Shown here piece by piece: positions 11,141 to 22,090 of a DNA stretch of 64,000 nt. A program made the position numbers and the translations under genes. This DNA comes from Solicoccozyma terricola (lineage: Eukaryota; Basidiomycota; Tremellomycetes; Filobasidiales; Piskurozymaceae): contig BCLD01000020.1 in the NCBI GenBank assembly GCA_001600875.1, positions 132,900 through 196,899 of the forward strand, written 5' to 3'. The notes under the pieces were generated by a model that saw only the letters and a program-made list of their open reading frames with translations, was not told the DNA's origin and ran no database searches. Within the stretch, counting starts at the first letter, position 1. Each line of letters begins with the position of its first letter.

Positions 11141-11603
11141 TGTTCGACAAAGGTTGTAGGCAGGTGAAAGTATTGGATCTGGGTGCTTCTTCAATACAAC
11201 GACAATCTCTAGCTCGCTTACCCTGACTATATAGATGCAGGAGCGGCTTTAGAACAATAGAGAAATCGGTTACCCTTCTGCCTAAGTCAACAATAGTGTT
11301 GTTGACCTATAACAATGGAATGCACTGTGTCGGAAATCACGTCACGTGACAGCGTCCCACTTCGGTTCTCAATCTTAGTTTAGACAACTCCCTATCCGCT
11401 CTTCCTCATCCTCTAGAACCATAGGTGCATAGTGTTGAGTTAGATCAAGGATAGATTCATAATCTCACACTTAGATCCATTGTTTCCCTGTCTCACTTCC
11501 TTATGTCTCACACTAGTCCTGGAGACATTCGTGCTTCCAACCTTCTTTCCATCTTGAGTCCTGTTGCCTATTGTTCTATGACCGGATGCGTCTATATTCA
11601 ACA
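11141..11603 (-). repeat. 3' LTR of copia element B
   Basis: On the minus strand it starts TGTTGAATATAG directly after the polypurine tract and ends in GTCGAACA, giving TG...CA termini about 463 nt apart. Related copies or pieces occur at 26543-26818, 45864-45950 and 59176-59480. The outer end is inferred because one copy stops short at CTGCCTACA. Confidence 0.7.
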
Positions 11604-12729
11604 CTCCCCCTCGAGCTGGAGGTGGTCGTATCTTGAGCTGTATTGAGTTTGATTCATGTCGGGGACCAGGAAGCGCCTTGGTGAAGATATCCGCTTGCTG
11701 CTGCTCCGTGGCGACGTAACGTAGATCGATCACTTACCCTTCGATGAGCTCCCGTATAAGGTGGTGTTTGATATCAATGTGCTTCGTCCGTTGGTGGGTA
11801 CTCGGGTTGGTGGCTAGTCGCATAGCCCCTTGGTTGTCGACATGGAGGGTGGTGGAAGTGAGGGACTTGAAACCAAATTCCTTCAATAGATTCCTAAGCC
11901 AGATCGCTTCTCTTGCTGCTTCGGTAGTCGCAATGTACTCAGCTTCCACGGTCGATGAAGCTACCGTTTGCTGCCTCCTCGAGCACCAGGTGATAGCTGA
12001 TCCATTGATCTTGAAGACATAGCCAGTGGTCGACCTTCTGGTATCGTGACATCCTGCCCAATCGGCATCGACCCACCCTTCCAAAGGTGATTGATTGCCA
12101 CCGAGTTCCAAACCAATATTCCTTGTGTTTGCCAGGTACGATGTCGCTCGTAAAGCCATTTCCCAGTGTGCTTCGGTGGGGTTGTTAGTGTACCTTGCCA
12201 GTAGCGACGCGGCGTAGCTGACATCGGGTCGGGTACATCCAGCGAGCCATTGTAGGTGTCCGACAATCTCTTGATATGGCGTGAGCTCTGCTGGCGTGTC
12301 GTTGTCGATGGGCGTCCTGCTGATTGGGGCGGCCCAGTTCCGATAGTTGGTGTGGCTCGGGAAGCGTTCCAGTAGTCNGTCGATGTATGCTGGTTGGGTG
12401 ATCCAGATCCTCCTAGTGCTGCGATCGCGCGTAACCTTCATACCCAGGATAGTACTCACTTCACCCATCTCCGACAGCTTCCAGAATCCNTTCAGCTTCT
12501 CCAGCAATCCTTGTAGCTCCTTCTTTGAGTCCCCGGCAATAACGAAGTCGTCAACGTAGACCAGGATGATGATTATGCCATTCCTTTGGCTCCTTGGTTG
12601 TACATAGAGACCCCAGTCGGATTCGAGCCGTTTGAATCCGAGCTTTGCCAGTTTGTCTCCCATCTCGATCCACCAAGTTCGTCCGGACTGCTTTAGACCG
12701 TATAGTGACTTCTTGAGTTGCAGGCCATC

Positions 12730-13114
12730 NNNNNNNNNNNNNNNNNNNNNNNNNNNNNNNNNNNNNNNNNNNNNNNNNNNNNNNNNNNNNNNNNNNNNNN
12801 NNNNNNNNNNNNNNNNNNNNNNNNNNNNNNNNNNNNNNNNNNNNNNNNNNNNNNNNNNNNNNNNNNNNNNNNNNNNNNNNNNNNNNNNNNNNNNNNNNNN
12901 NNNNNNNNNNNNNNNNNNNNNNNNNNNNNNNNNNNNNNNNNNNNNNNNNNNNNNNNNNNNNNNNNNNNNNNNNNNNNNNNNNNNNNNNNNNNNNNNNNNN
13001 NNNNNNNNNNNNNNNNNNNNNNNNNNNNNNNNNNNNNNNNNNNNNNNNNNNNNNNNNNNNNNNNNNNNNNNNNNNNNNNNNNNNNNNNNNNNNNNNNNNN
13101 NNNNNNNNNNNNNN
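12730..13114. other. Assembly gap (385 N)
   Basis: A run of N replaces part of the element B reverse transcriptase. Isolated N bases also occur at 12378, 12490, 14048, 14110, 26931, 26960, 27339, 43216 and 43279. All lie in repeats or mitochondrial-like sequence, as expected where reads map ambiguously. Confidence 0.95.
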
Positions 13115-13939
13115 GTGCGAACTTCTTGCCAAGTACCCTTCTCGCGCAAGTTTTCTAGCTCTCTGTTCATGGCTTCTTTCCACTCAAATGCATCACCACC
13201 CTTCATCGCTTCATTGACATTTCTTGGTTCATCCTTGTCAAAACCTGTTGAGAGTGCCCATCCGACGACCTCTGTAGCCAGGTAAGCTTTCCTAGCGTTT
13301 GGTCCGGTGTACGTGAGGAAAGAATCGCCGTATCGAGAGGGTTGTTGGTTTCTGGTGGTGCGGCCGGGGTTTCGTCGTCTTCCTTCATCGTCGAACGTCG
13401 ATGTTGGTCCTGGGACTGGCTCTGCTGGTTCCTCGCTCACTGGGACGTATTCCCATCGTTGGTTGACTGGGGTTTTCTTTGGTGCTGGTCGAGGGATTCT
13501 ACTTTCGTGTGGTTGTGGTGTTGGGGGCCTTTGTTGGTCATCAATGTTGATGGCTTCTACGGGAGGATGAATGGTGGGAGCTGCCGGCTCCGTAGTTTCT
13601 TCCTCCTCTTCCTCCTGGAGTAAGCTGTCGACGTTGATGTGGATGTGGTTTGGTCTGGCGGGGTTCGTTTCGGTTGCTTCTGGCGGTAATGACATTGCTC
13701 CGGTCGCCAGTCGTACGTCCTTTGATCGTACCAGCCTTCCACTCGATTCTAGTCAAACGACCCATCCACTCACCGCCTCATCCTGCCCAAGGATCCTTCC
13801 CAGTATTGCTTTTGGCGTCTCGAAGTTTGCTTTCATCCTTGTTTCCTTTGGGATGTGTACAACGCACATGCTGCCAAACTTGAGGATGGAATCGATGTTT
13901 GGCTTCCGTCCAGTCAGCTTTGTCCAAGCACTGGTGCCA

Positions 13940-13944
13940 TCGTC
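13940..13944. repeat. Target-site duplication of element A, left copy
   Basis: TCGTC precedes the left LTR and is repeated at 19206-19210 immediately after the right LTR. A 5-bp duplication is the expected product of copia integrase. Confidence 0.85.
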
Positions 13945-14219
13945 TGTTGGTTGAATAAGATTAGGGGCAGGTGATTGTAATGTGTTATGGGTAGTTCTAC
14001 TCTTACAACGACTACTCCAGCTCGCCAGCAGGCCTTATCTAGGCCAANCAGCAGCATAGAACAATGGAGAGGTCGGTTACCCTTCTGCCTATAGCCTTCC
14101 TATTGTCATNCCCTAGACAATGAAGCTATCCATCATTTCTGAGACACTCCACAGGGCCTTCCCTGGAACCTTGTTCCATGGCTTACCATGAGACATGCCG
14201 CTTTGGTCCTCCAATAACA
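13945..14219 (-). repeat. 3' LTR of copia element A
   Basis: 275 bp, matching 18931-19205 apart from N at 14048 and 14110. The gag-pol frame runs about 35 codons into it before stopping at 14113. Confidence 0.95.
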
Positions 14220-17200
14220 CTCCCCCTCGAGCTGGTGGTAGTCGCAAGCGAAGCTGCTTCATGTTGGTCCAATGACGCGGTCCAGCAAGAGCCTTTGTTA
14301 GGATGTCCGCATGTTGATCAGCTGTCTTGACATAGCATAGTTCGATGATTCCCTTTTCAATGAGCTCGCGGATGAGGTGGTGTCGGATGTCAATGTGCTT
14401 GGTGCGTTGATGAGTGCTGGGATTCATAGCTAGCCTCATCGCACCCTGGTTGTCGACGTGGAGGATGGTCGGTGGGAGCAGGAACCCCAACTCCTTTAGC
14501 AGGTTCCTCAGCCAGACCGCCTCCCTCGCCGCCTCCGAGGTGGCAATGTACTCTGCTTCAACTGTTGATGAAGCTACCGTCTGTTGCCTCCTCGAGCTCC
14601 AAACAATCGGCGAGTTATGGAGCTTGAACACGTATCCGGTTGTCGATCTCCTCGTATCGTGACATCCGGCCCAGTCGGCATCAACATATCCCTCAAGTGG
14701 TCCGAGTTTACTTCCACCACCAAGCTCCAGACCGACATTCCTGCTCCTTGCCAGGTAAGATACCGCTCGCAATGCCATTTCCCAGTGCGCCGCCGTTGGG
14801 TTGTTGCTGTACCTCGCTAAGTATGCTGCCGTGTAGCTGATGTCCGGTCGGGTGCATCCAGCAAGCCATTGCAAACAGCCGACAATTCCTTGATATGGAG
14901 TGAGTCTGGCTGGCTCGTCGTTCTCGATGCTCTGCTGTCCAATTGGTGCGGCCCAGTTGCGGTAGTTGGCATGTTTGGGAAAACGCTCCAGTAGTTGATC
15001 GATGTAGGCAGGTTGCGTGATGTAGATCTTTCGGTTGGGACGATCCCTCGTCACCTTCATTCCCAAGATTGTACCCACCTCACCCATCTCTGAAAGCTTC
15101 CAGAAGCTCTTCAGGTCCCTGATCAACTGCCCCAACTCTTTGCGTGACTCTCCTGCGAGGACGAAGTCATCCACATACACCAAGACAATGATGTAGCCGC
15201 CACGCTTCCCTGCTGGTCGAACGTAGAGACCCCAGTCGGACTCGAGTCGCTTGAAACCCAGTTTCTCAAGCTTGTTACCCATCTCGATCCACCAACTGCG
15301 TCCGGATTGCTTGAGTCCATAGAGAGCCTTCAGGAGGAGTAGGCCATCACACCCTGGTTTGAGTGTAACGCCTTCCGGCTGCTCCATATAGATCTCAACC
15401 TCCAGGTCACCATTAAGGTAAGCACCTTCAATGTCGACCTGGAGAATCTCAAGATCTCGGCATGCAGATATTGCAAGCAAGATCCGCAAGCTGGTGGTGC
15501 GGCCCACGGGTGCATAGGTCTCCTCGAAGTCAATTCCAGGAACCTGGGAGTAGCCCTTGGCCACCAGTCTGGCCTTGTGCTTCACAATGTTACCGTCAGC
15601 ATCCCTCTTGACCTTGAATACCCATTTCGCACCGATTCTCTTCCTTGTGACTGGTGTGTGGACTTCGCGCCAAGTCTTCTTTTCACGCAAGTTCTTCAGC
15701 TCAGTTTTGATGGCTTCTTTCCACTTAGCTGCATCAACACCATTTATCGCTTCCTGGTAATTCTTCGGTTCCTCTCTGTCAAAACCTGTAGCCAGAGCGT
15801 ATCCCACGACCTCTGTTGCCAGGTAAGCATTTCTTGCATTGGGACCAGTGTATGTGAGGAAGTTCTGGGTGTGGTTGGTTGGTTGCTGTTTGCGGGTGGT
15901 GCGTGGAGCATTTCGACGTATTCCTCGGTTGTCAATGGTTGCTGTGGGGACTGGCGCTTGCACCGGCTCGGAAGTGAAAGGGATGTAGTCCCATCCTGGT
16001 TTCGGTCGCGGTGTTGATCTCGGAAGTCTGCTCACATGATGTGGAGCTGGTGGGATAGGGGTCCCTTGGTGATCCGGCTGGTCGTCATTGGTGGTATCTT
16101 CAAGAGGATTGGTGGCTTCTGGCCCCATAAGCTCCTCCTCCTCCTCCTCTTGAAGCATACCGCTGACATCGACATAGGTGTTAGTGGGGTTGGCTGGCTT
16201 TGATTCCAGCATCGGTGGTGATATCACTGTTCCAGTCGCTAATCTCACATCCCTTGACCGAACCACCTTCCCATTCGACTCCAGTCGGACTATCCATCCA
16301 CTCACTGCTTCGTCCTGTCCAAGGATGCGACCCATCAGCGCTTTGCTGGTTTCGAAGCTCGCTTTTGTCCTTGTTTCCTTTGGAACATGTACAAAGCATA
16401 GGCTTCCGAAGCGGAGGATTGATGGGAGGTTGGGTTGTCGTCCGGTCAGCTTTTTCCAAGCTGTAACACCATCCTCAGCCTTGGTGATCTTCATCTGGAT
16501 GACCGCTGTGTATCGAGCTGCGCAGTCCCAGTATGCATGGCCGAGGTCAGAGTCTGCAATCATGGAGGCCATCATCTCCTTGGTGGTCCTCATGAAGCGC
16601 TCAACTGTTCCATTCAGTTCCGGTGTGTAGACTGTCGACACCTGGTGGATGATACCTTTCCTTCGGTACCATTGTTGGGCATCTCCCTTGTCAAACTCCA
16701 TACCATTGTCTGACCTGATGAATCGGACCTTTTCTCCCAGTTGACGCTCGATCTTCACAACAAACTCTTGCAATGCGGCAAACGATGACTTCTTTCCCAC
16801 CATTGGTACCAGCGCACAGACCTTCGAGAAGTCATCCATCATCACAAGCAAGTGATCATATCCAGTGAGTGATGGGGTGAAAGGTCCGGTGATGTCGACA
16901 TGAACTAATTCAGCATCCCTCGATCCGCGTGGACTGTGCTTGTTCTTTGGGAGTCTAGGTGTCTTGAACTGTTGGCACACTGTGCAATCACTACTCTTGA
17001 AATCATCAGCCATTACATCGGAGGGCTTCCAGCCGGTGAGTTGTCCCTCCTTGGCCAACTCTAGTAGCTTGTGACGACCGATGTGTCCTAACCTCTTGTG
17101 TTCTTTACCTAATAAGGAGAGGGATCCCTCGACTGGGGTGCGGAAGAGGCAGTACCTCATGCTTTCGCTCTCTGTCGGCGACTTGGCATGCTCCGCACGC

Positions 17201-18855
17201 CACAATCCTCCATCCCGAGTTAGGGTGAGCGAGATCTTGCCGTTCCTAATACTACCACCATTTGGTTCTAGTCTAACATTCCATCCTCGCTTTACCATGT
17301 TGTGGGTGGATAGCAGATTGACTCGGGAGGAGGGTACATAGTGGACGTCATTGATCGTTAGGAGTTTCCCGTCCTTGAGTTTGACTATGACCTTTCCTTT
17401 CTCTTTCGCTTCCAGGCGATGGTCTCCAGCAGTGCTGAAGGAGATGGGTCGGTGATTGGTTGTGATGTCGGTGAGTATATCTCTCTGCCATGTCATGTGG
17501 TGGGTCGCTCCACTGTCCACGACCCAGCTGACCATGTCTTTGCTCCTGTGTGATACCGGATGCATCAGCTCTGCTCGAAGCAGTGCAGGTTCATTAACGC
17601 TCCTTTTGGTACTCAGCTGTGCCAGGTCTAATGACTTGCCATGGTCATTAGACCACCCTGGGGGTTGGGATTTCTTTGCCTCTTCAGGCATTAACTGGTC
17701 CTCCCCCTCGCTCGACATACCGTAATCCTCATCCCACATCCAGGTCGACTTGGACTCGTGACGGGTTGTGGTGAGTGACCATGCTGCCTCACCGGCGTTT
17801 GCTACCATTGCATCACCATCATCGTTGTCATCAGGCTTCTCCTGTTGCTGATGTTGGTCATTCTTCTTGAACTTCCTCTTAAACCCTTGCCCTCTTGCCC
17901 CTCCTCGATTGTTGTTCTTTCCATCCTTCTTGGGTTGTCTACAGTCCCTCGCAAAATGGCCTTGTTTACCACAGTTGAAGCACTCCCCAATTTGTGTGTC
18001 CCTTGCTGGGCGGAGTGTCTTCGACCTGTCTCGCTGACCATGGTTGTTGTTCCCTTTCTTCACAAACAGGACCTTTGGTTCCACCTTGCGTCCTTCAAGT
18101 CGACGGATGTCCGCCACCTCAAGGTTGTATTGTTTCACTACTTCCCTCCAGGTCCTCTTTGCGGCATCGGCCATCCGGAATTGTTGGCGCAAGCTTTGAA
18201 GAGACCGAGGGAGTGTGACAAGGAACCTCTGGACCCTTCCATCCTGGGTGATTGCTATGTTTGCTGTCGATGCTCGTAACAGCAGATTGTTGAAGTCCTC
18301 CAGGTGGGTCTCCATCTCATCGGCGCTTGGTTCCTCCTTGAGTGCCATGTTGGCAAATGCATTGTTGATTGCCGCCTGTTCTTCAGGTGTGTCCTGCTTA
18401 TGGGTTTCCTCAATGAATTCCCACATGTCCTTGGCCGAAGGTAAGTCAAGCAGGTCAACAAGGATACCCTTAGAGATGGTGGCTCTAATTGTACCTTGCA
18501 CCTTCTCCTCCTTCCTTTGCCATCTATACCACTCCTTCTTCTCATCCGCCGTCAACTCCCTCACTCCCGCTGTCACTGTGGGTGACATTGCCGCTGTAGT
18601 TTCGGTCGCTGTCATCCCCAATGTTGTTGTAGCCATTGTCGGTACCGTTGATCCTGCTCGGACCATCCGTCCCGCCTCTATTCTGGGCAGGTTATGATTC
18701 CTGTACGGTTCTCTTTCGCTTCCATCCACGATCCCTATTGCACCAGCTAGCAATAGCTGATTCTCAACCGCCTGCCGCCACACGGCATAGTTTGCGTTGC
18801 TCTTCAGTATAGGGATGTCGGAGAGCGAGACCTTGGAGGAAGTCTCATCTGACAT
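14113..18855 (-). CDS. Copia Gag-Pol polyprotein of element A (1580 aa)
   Basis: One open frame begins with MSDETSSK 75 nt inside the 5' LTR. Order of domains with approximate residues: Gag with a CFNCGKQGHFARDC zinc knuckle (~290), aspartic protease VDSGATHHM (~445), integrase with the HKRLGHIGRHK...CTVCQQFK HHCC region (~585-640) and catalytic core, reverse transcriptase with LVYVDDFVLAG (~1228), and RNase H with DADWAGCHDTRRSTTGY (~1390). There is no stop or frameshift between gag and pol, so it would be made as a single polyprotein. All core motifs are intact, which suggests it may still be competent. Confidence 0.95.
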   Translation of the reverse strand: MSDETSSKVSLSDIPILKSNANYAVWRQAVENQLLLAGAIGIVDGSEREPYRNHNLPRIEAGRMVRAGSTVPTMATTTLGMTATETTAAMSPTVTAGVRELTADEKKEWYRWQRKEEKVQGTIRATISKGILVDLLDLPSAKDMWEFIEETHKQDTPEEQAAINNAFANMALKEEPSADEMETHLEDFNNLLLRASTANIAITQDGRVQRFLVTLPRSLQSLRQQFRMADAAKRTWREVVKQYNLEVADIRRLEGRKVEPKVLFVKKGNNNHGQRDRSKTLRPARDTQIGECFNCGKQGHFARDCRQPKKDGKNNNRGGARGQGFKRKFKKNDQHQQQEKPDDNDDGDAMVANAGEAAWSLTTTRHESKSTWMWDEDYGMSSEGEDQLMPEEAKKSQPPGWSNDHGKSLDLAQLSTKRSVNEPALLRAELMHPVSHRSKDMVSWVVDSGATHHMTWQRDILTDITTNHRPISFSTAGDHRLEAKEKGKVIVKLKDGKLLTINDVHYVPSSRVNLLSTHNMVKRGWNVRLEPNGGSIRNGKISLTLTRDGGLWRAEHAKSPTESESMRYCLFRTPVEGSLSLLGKEHKRLGHIGRHKLLELAKEGQLTGWKPSDVMADDFKSSDCTVCQQFKTPRLPKNKHSPRGSRDAELVHVDITGPFTPSLTGYDHLLVMMDDFSKVCALVPMVGKKSSFAALQEFVVKIERQLGEKVRFIRSDNGMEFDKGDAQQWYRRKGIIHQVSTVYTPELNGTVERFMRTTKEMMASMIADSDLGHAYWDCAARYTAVIQMKITKAEDGVTAWKKLTGRQPNLPSILRFGSLCFVHVPKETRTKASFETSKALMGRILGQDEAVSGWIVRLESNGKVVRSRDVRLATGTVISPPMLESKPANPTNTYVDVSGMLQEEEEEELMGPEATNPLEDTTNDDQPDHQGTPIPPAPHHVSRLPRSTPRPKPGWDYIPFTSEPVQAPVPTATIDNRGIRRNAPRTTRKQQPTNHTQNFLTYTGPNARNAYLATEVVGYALATGFDREEPKNYQEAINGVDAAKWKEAIKTELKNLREKKTWREVHTPVTRKRIGAKWVFKVKRDADGNIVKHKARLVAKGYSQVPGIDFEETYAPVGRTTSLRILLAISACRDLEILQVDIEGAYLNGDLEVEIYMEQPEGVTLKPGCDGLLLLKALYGLKQSGRSWWIEMGNKLEKLGFKRLESDWGLYVRPAGKRGGYIIVLVYVDDFVLAGESRKELGQLIRDLKSFWKLSEMGEVGTILGMKVTRDRPNRKIYITQPAYIDQLLERFPKHANYRNWAAPIGQQSIENDEPARLTPYQGIVGCLQWLAGCTRPDISYTAAYLARYSNNPTAAHWEMALRAVSYLARSRNVGLELGGGSKLGPLEGYVDADWAGCHDTRRSTTGYVFKLHNSPIVWSSRRQQTVASSTVEAEYIATSEAAREAVWLRNLLKELGFLLPPTILHVDNQGAMRLAMNPSTHQRTKHIDIRHHLIRELIEKGIIELCYVKTADQHADILTKALAGPRHWTNMKQLRLRLPPARGGVLLEDQSGMSHGKPWNKVPGKALWSVSEMMDSFIV
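14220..14231 (-). other. Polypurine tract of element A
   Basis: Reads CTCGAGGGGGAG on the minus strand immediately before the 3' LTR. This is the plus-strand primer for reverse transcription, and the same tract precedes the 3' LTR of element B. Confidence 0.75.
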
Positions 18856-18930
18856 GGTGTATTAGGACTCTTGGTGAGTGTAAGTTGTTGTCGGTTTTTG
18901 CCTGGATCAATCGTCTTACGACTCTTAATC

Positions 18931-19205
18931 TGTTGGTTGAATAAGATTAGGGGCAGGTGATTGTAATGTGTTATGGGTAGTTCTACTCTTACAACGACTA
19001 CTCCAGCTCGCCAGCAGGCCTTATCTAGGCCAAACAGCAGCATAGAACAATGGAGAGGTCGGTTACCCTTCTGCCTATAGCCTTCCTATTGTCATCCCCT
19101 AGACAATGAAGCTATCCATCATTTCTGAGACACTCCACAGGGCCTTCCCTGGAACCTTGTTCCATGGCTTACCATGAGACATGCCGCTTTGGTCCTCCAA
19201 TAACA
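18931..19205 (-). repeat. 5' LTR of copia element A
   Basis: 275 bp, identical by eye to the 3' LTR except where that copy has N. It should hold the promoter for the minus-strand transcript. It is followed by the second TCGTC copy. Confidence 0.95.
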
Positions 19206-20290
19206 TCGTCTGCTTTGTTGATCTTCATCAGCACCGTTGCTGTGTATCGAGCGGCATGGTCCCAGTATTGGTGGCCTAGTCCGGAGTCCGCAATCATTGT
19301 TGCGAGCATTTCCTTCGTGGTTCGCATGAATCGCTCGATCGTCCCATTGAGTTCCGGGGTGTATACTGTGAAACCTGGTGGATGATACCTTTCTTCCGGT
19401 GTGCGTCACCCTTGTCGAACTCCATCCCATTATCTGACCTGATGAAGCGCACCTTTTGTCCCAATTGCCGCTCAACCTTTGCAATAAATGTTCGCAATGC
19501 TTCAAACGATGGCTTCTTTCCCGCCATTGGGACAAGTGCACAGACCTTGGAGTAGTCGTCCAGGATCACCAATAGGTGGTCGTTGCCTGTGATTGACGTT
19601 GTGAATGGTCCAGTGATGTCAACATGTACTAACTCGGCATCCCTTGCCCCTCGCGGGCTGTGCTTGTTCTTAGGGTGCCTAGTCATCTTGAACTGTTGGC
19701 ATACTTGACAGTCGGACAATTGGAAGTTATCTTTCATAACATCGGAGGGCTTCATCCACGCGAGTTGTCCCTCCTTGGCCAGTTCGAGTAGTTTGTGCCG
19801 CCCAATGTGACCTAACCTCTTGTGTTCTTCTCCCAGGGGGGGTTTGATCTCGATAACCGCAGTGGATGCAGGAGCATGGAAGAGGTTCATGCTTTGGACC
19901 AGGTTGTGGAATGCTGTCCAAAGGCCTCCGTCTCTGGAGAGGGTGAGTGAAGCCTTTCCTTTCTTGATGTATCCACCCAATGGTGTCAATCTTACGTCCC
20001 ATCCGTTTGTTACCATCCGATGTGTTGATAACAGGTTCACCCGGGACTCGAGTACATAGTGAACGTCTCGGATGATCAAGCTCTTCCCATCTCGTAGACT
20101 GACTTTCACCTCTCCTATCTCTCTGGACTCCAGTCGATGGGTCCCCGCTGTGGAGAATGATGTGGGATGTGGCGAACAGTGAACGTTGGTGAGTACCTCT
20201 CGTTGCCATGTCATGTGGTGGGTTGCTCCGCTGTCAACGATCCAATTGACCATTTCTTTCAAACCAGGGCACTTTGTTCTCCGGTGGTGT
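19206..20290 (-). pseudogene. Copia protease and integrase part of element B
   Basis: The minus strand encodes VNWIVDSGATHHMTWQ (protease), an EHKRLGHIGRHKLLELAKEGQ integrase zinc region and the catalytic core. Relative to element A it lacks a few residues after KGDAH and shifts frame near YTP at about 19375, so the integrase is broken. Homology stops abruptly near 20290, inside the pre-protease region, and gag is absent. Confidence 0.8.
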
Positions 20291-20490
20291 GCGACTGAAT
20301 ATCCAACCTTTGCAGAGCGAAAAGAGGCACATGTCTTCAGGGGGATTGCAATCGCATTCAAGTTTGAGCTAGAATCGGGGGAAGGTAAGTTTCGCCGCAC
20401 ATGGAAATGAAAAGATCAAAAGGTGAGATGAAGTAGTGACTATCGTCCAAGTGTCTCCGCACCTTGGAAGTCACCCACCAGGGTCATTCC

Positions 20491-20717
20491 TGTTAAGAAT
20501 GGGTGCTGCCAATGTGGCGAATTGATATTTTTTCAAGTAGTTGTTAATACATAAACTGAGCTTGACTAGAAGTGGCCTAACTATATAGTTCGAAACTGAT
20601 CTCTTTTTGCCACTTGCTTCCTCTGCTGTGTTGCACTGCTCCACACTGCCAAGCACTGCTCTGCTATGCAATGCTATACTTCAGCATCGCCACAACACAG
20701 AACTTGCCTTTCCAACA
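20491..20717 (-). repeat. Solo LTR related to copia element D
   Basis: On the minus strand it starts TGTTGGAAAGGC and shares the GAAGTATAGCATTGCA and GGCCACTTCT.GTCAAGCTC blocks with the 3' LTR of element D at 52517. It ends TTAACA. No target duplication is visible at the flanks. Confidence 0.65.
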
Positions 20718-21422
20718 ATACTGGAATCCGTACGTATTTTCCACCCGGTTCCTAGATATTTACTGCTGATTGCTGCCGTCCCTTTTCTCTTCTAGCAAAA
20801 ACTTCTTTTCAAGGGAATGTTGCCTTCGTTCAGCTAGGTTCATTCTCGATCACGAAGTCGCTCGCGCTGCGCAAGATGGTCCGCTTCTTCGATATTGGCC
20901 CATCATGGAGAGTGAAGACGAAGAGGGATGAGGATGACGAATAATCGCCACGGCCGCCAGGGCATTGGTTGGAATGTTTACCATGTGAAACGGGTCTATT
21001 CCATTCAGTCACGTGACACCACGCATCCGACCTACGATGTCCGCCCCATCCCATCGTCCCTCATCCCGTCCCTCCTAACTCGCTTGGTCTCGATCAAGGT
21101 CAAGGTCACCACGACACCCCATTTCCAATACACGTATACCTCATCAAGTATCAAGGACCCTTCTCATTCTTGTCGACAGCTTGGTGTTCCATCTTGGTGT
21201 CCGGGTTTGAGTACCGTCAGCCTATGTGGAAAGTGAGTGACTACAGGTGGGACGAAGAGCGTTGATGCGCTGAATATGACGGCCGTACGTCTCATCCTCA
21301 GTGACGAGATGGGTGTACTAATCATCCAACGTCCACATCATTCTACCGAACCACCATCCCGTCTAAATACCATGCGTCGTTTTCACGAAAAGACCTTTGG
21401 CGGGCCTTGAAATCCTATACAG

Positions 21423-21520
21423 CAGGTGAGAGGGTGCGGCCGGGCGGGTGAAACAATGTATAAGATGCTCGTCGCTCGCTTTCATCATTACGATTCAGCT
21501 TTTCTAGCTTTGAATTACTC
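21423..21520. repeat. Dispersed repeat, copy 1
   Basis: Shares GGTGAAACAA, GCTCGTCG and TTCATCATTACGATTCAGCT blocks in the same order with 45948-46050. The surrounding sequence is unrelated, so it is a small diverged dispersed repeat. Confidence 0.6.
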
Positions 21521-21803
21521 CAAACACGCAGCCTGCCGGTCATACCACTACCACACCGTATCACACGTTCGAGTGGGTCTTGCGGTTGTGGTGCTGTGGT
21601 ACGTCAAGCATCCAAGTCAATCAGGTTCAACGAAAGTCCTGCGAATCCCAGCTCGCTGTGGTACTGCCATCTGCCAAAGTCCTTTCAGGCAGAAAGCGAA
21701 AACGCGCCGGAAGTGGTGCGGCGACAAGGGCAGTAACAAGCAACGGACATAGGGGAATATGACCATTGCACGCTGTGCCGAATATAGACCGCGGCCACTG
21801 ACT

Positions 21804-22090
21804 TCACGGCATGTTCGGTTGATTGGCCCGCAGCGAAGCAGTAAGGATTTGCATCACTTCCTGAGGGAGATTATGCATGGCCAGCGAGTCCCGCGAGACG
21901 TCCTGACAAAAGGTCCGCACTAGCTGCCCTCGACGAACCGGCCGGAATAGGGCATTCGAGTCACCGGTCTCGAGCGCGAATACGCAGCCTGGCTTGGTAG
22001 TAGGCCGAACGATTGGAATGGCCTCAATCTCCATTGCCTCCTCTGCGAATTCGGCAGACGGTTCCGCGGCATCTTTCCACTGGGAAGTTC
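21804..22090 (-). CDS. Possible terminal exon of an unknown protein
   Basis: The minus strand reads an open, protein-like segment of about 90 residues. It starts with an acidic part (WKDAAEPSAEFAEEAM), continues through LFRPVRRGQLVRTF and ends at a stop near 21804. I recognise no family. Its upstream exons, to the right, were not found. Confidence 0.25.

Larger units (their letters stand above)
11604..13944 (-). pseudogene. Copia pol, reverse transcriptase and RNase H part of element B
   Basis: Readable landmarks are LVYVDDFVIAG (reverse transcriptase YVDD), LQWLAGCTRPD, DADWAGCHDTRRSTTGY (RNase H) and THQRTKHIDIKHH. The frame carries a TGA at 13753-13755 where element A has an Arg codon, and a TAA at 11734-11736 shortly before the RNase H end. 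Together with the assembly gap and single N bases, this shows an inactive copy. The Arg-to-TGA change fits a C-to-T transition. Confidence 0.8.
13945..19205 (-). mobile_element. Complete young Ty1/copia retrotransposon 'A'
   Basis: Two 275-bp LTRs with TG...CA ends, a 5-bp TCGTC target duplication, a CTCGAGGGGGAG polypurine tract beside the 3' LTR and one uninterrupted gag-pol frame define a full-length element of 5261 bp. By eye the LTRs differ only at the two N positions of the left copy. It inserted into element B. Confidence 0.95.
11141..20290 (-). mobile_element. Older copia element 'B', 5'-truncated, interrupted by younger element 'A'
   Basis: Protease and integrase sequence at about 20280-19206 and the integrase tail, reverse transcriptase and RNase H at 13944-11604 belong to one copia pol gene on the minus strand. 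Removing 13945-19205 and one copy of the 5-bp duplication joins them in register inside the integrase C-terminal region. The 3' LTR is at 11141-11603, next to a CTCGAGGGGGAG polypurine tract. No gag and no 5' LTR are seen on the right. A 385-nt assembly gap lies in the reverse transcriptase. Confidence 0.85.
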
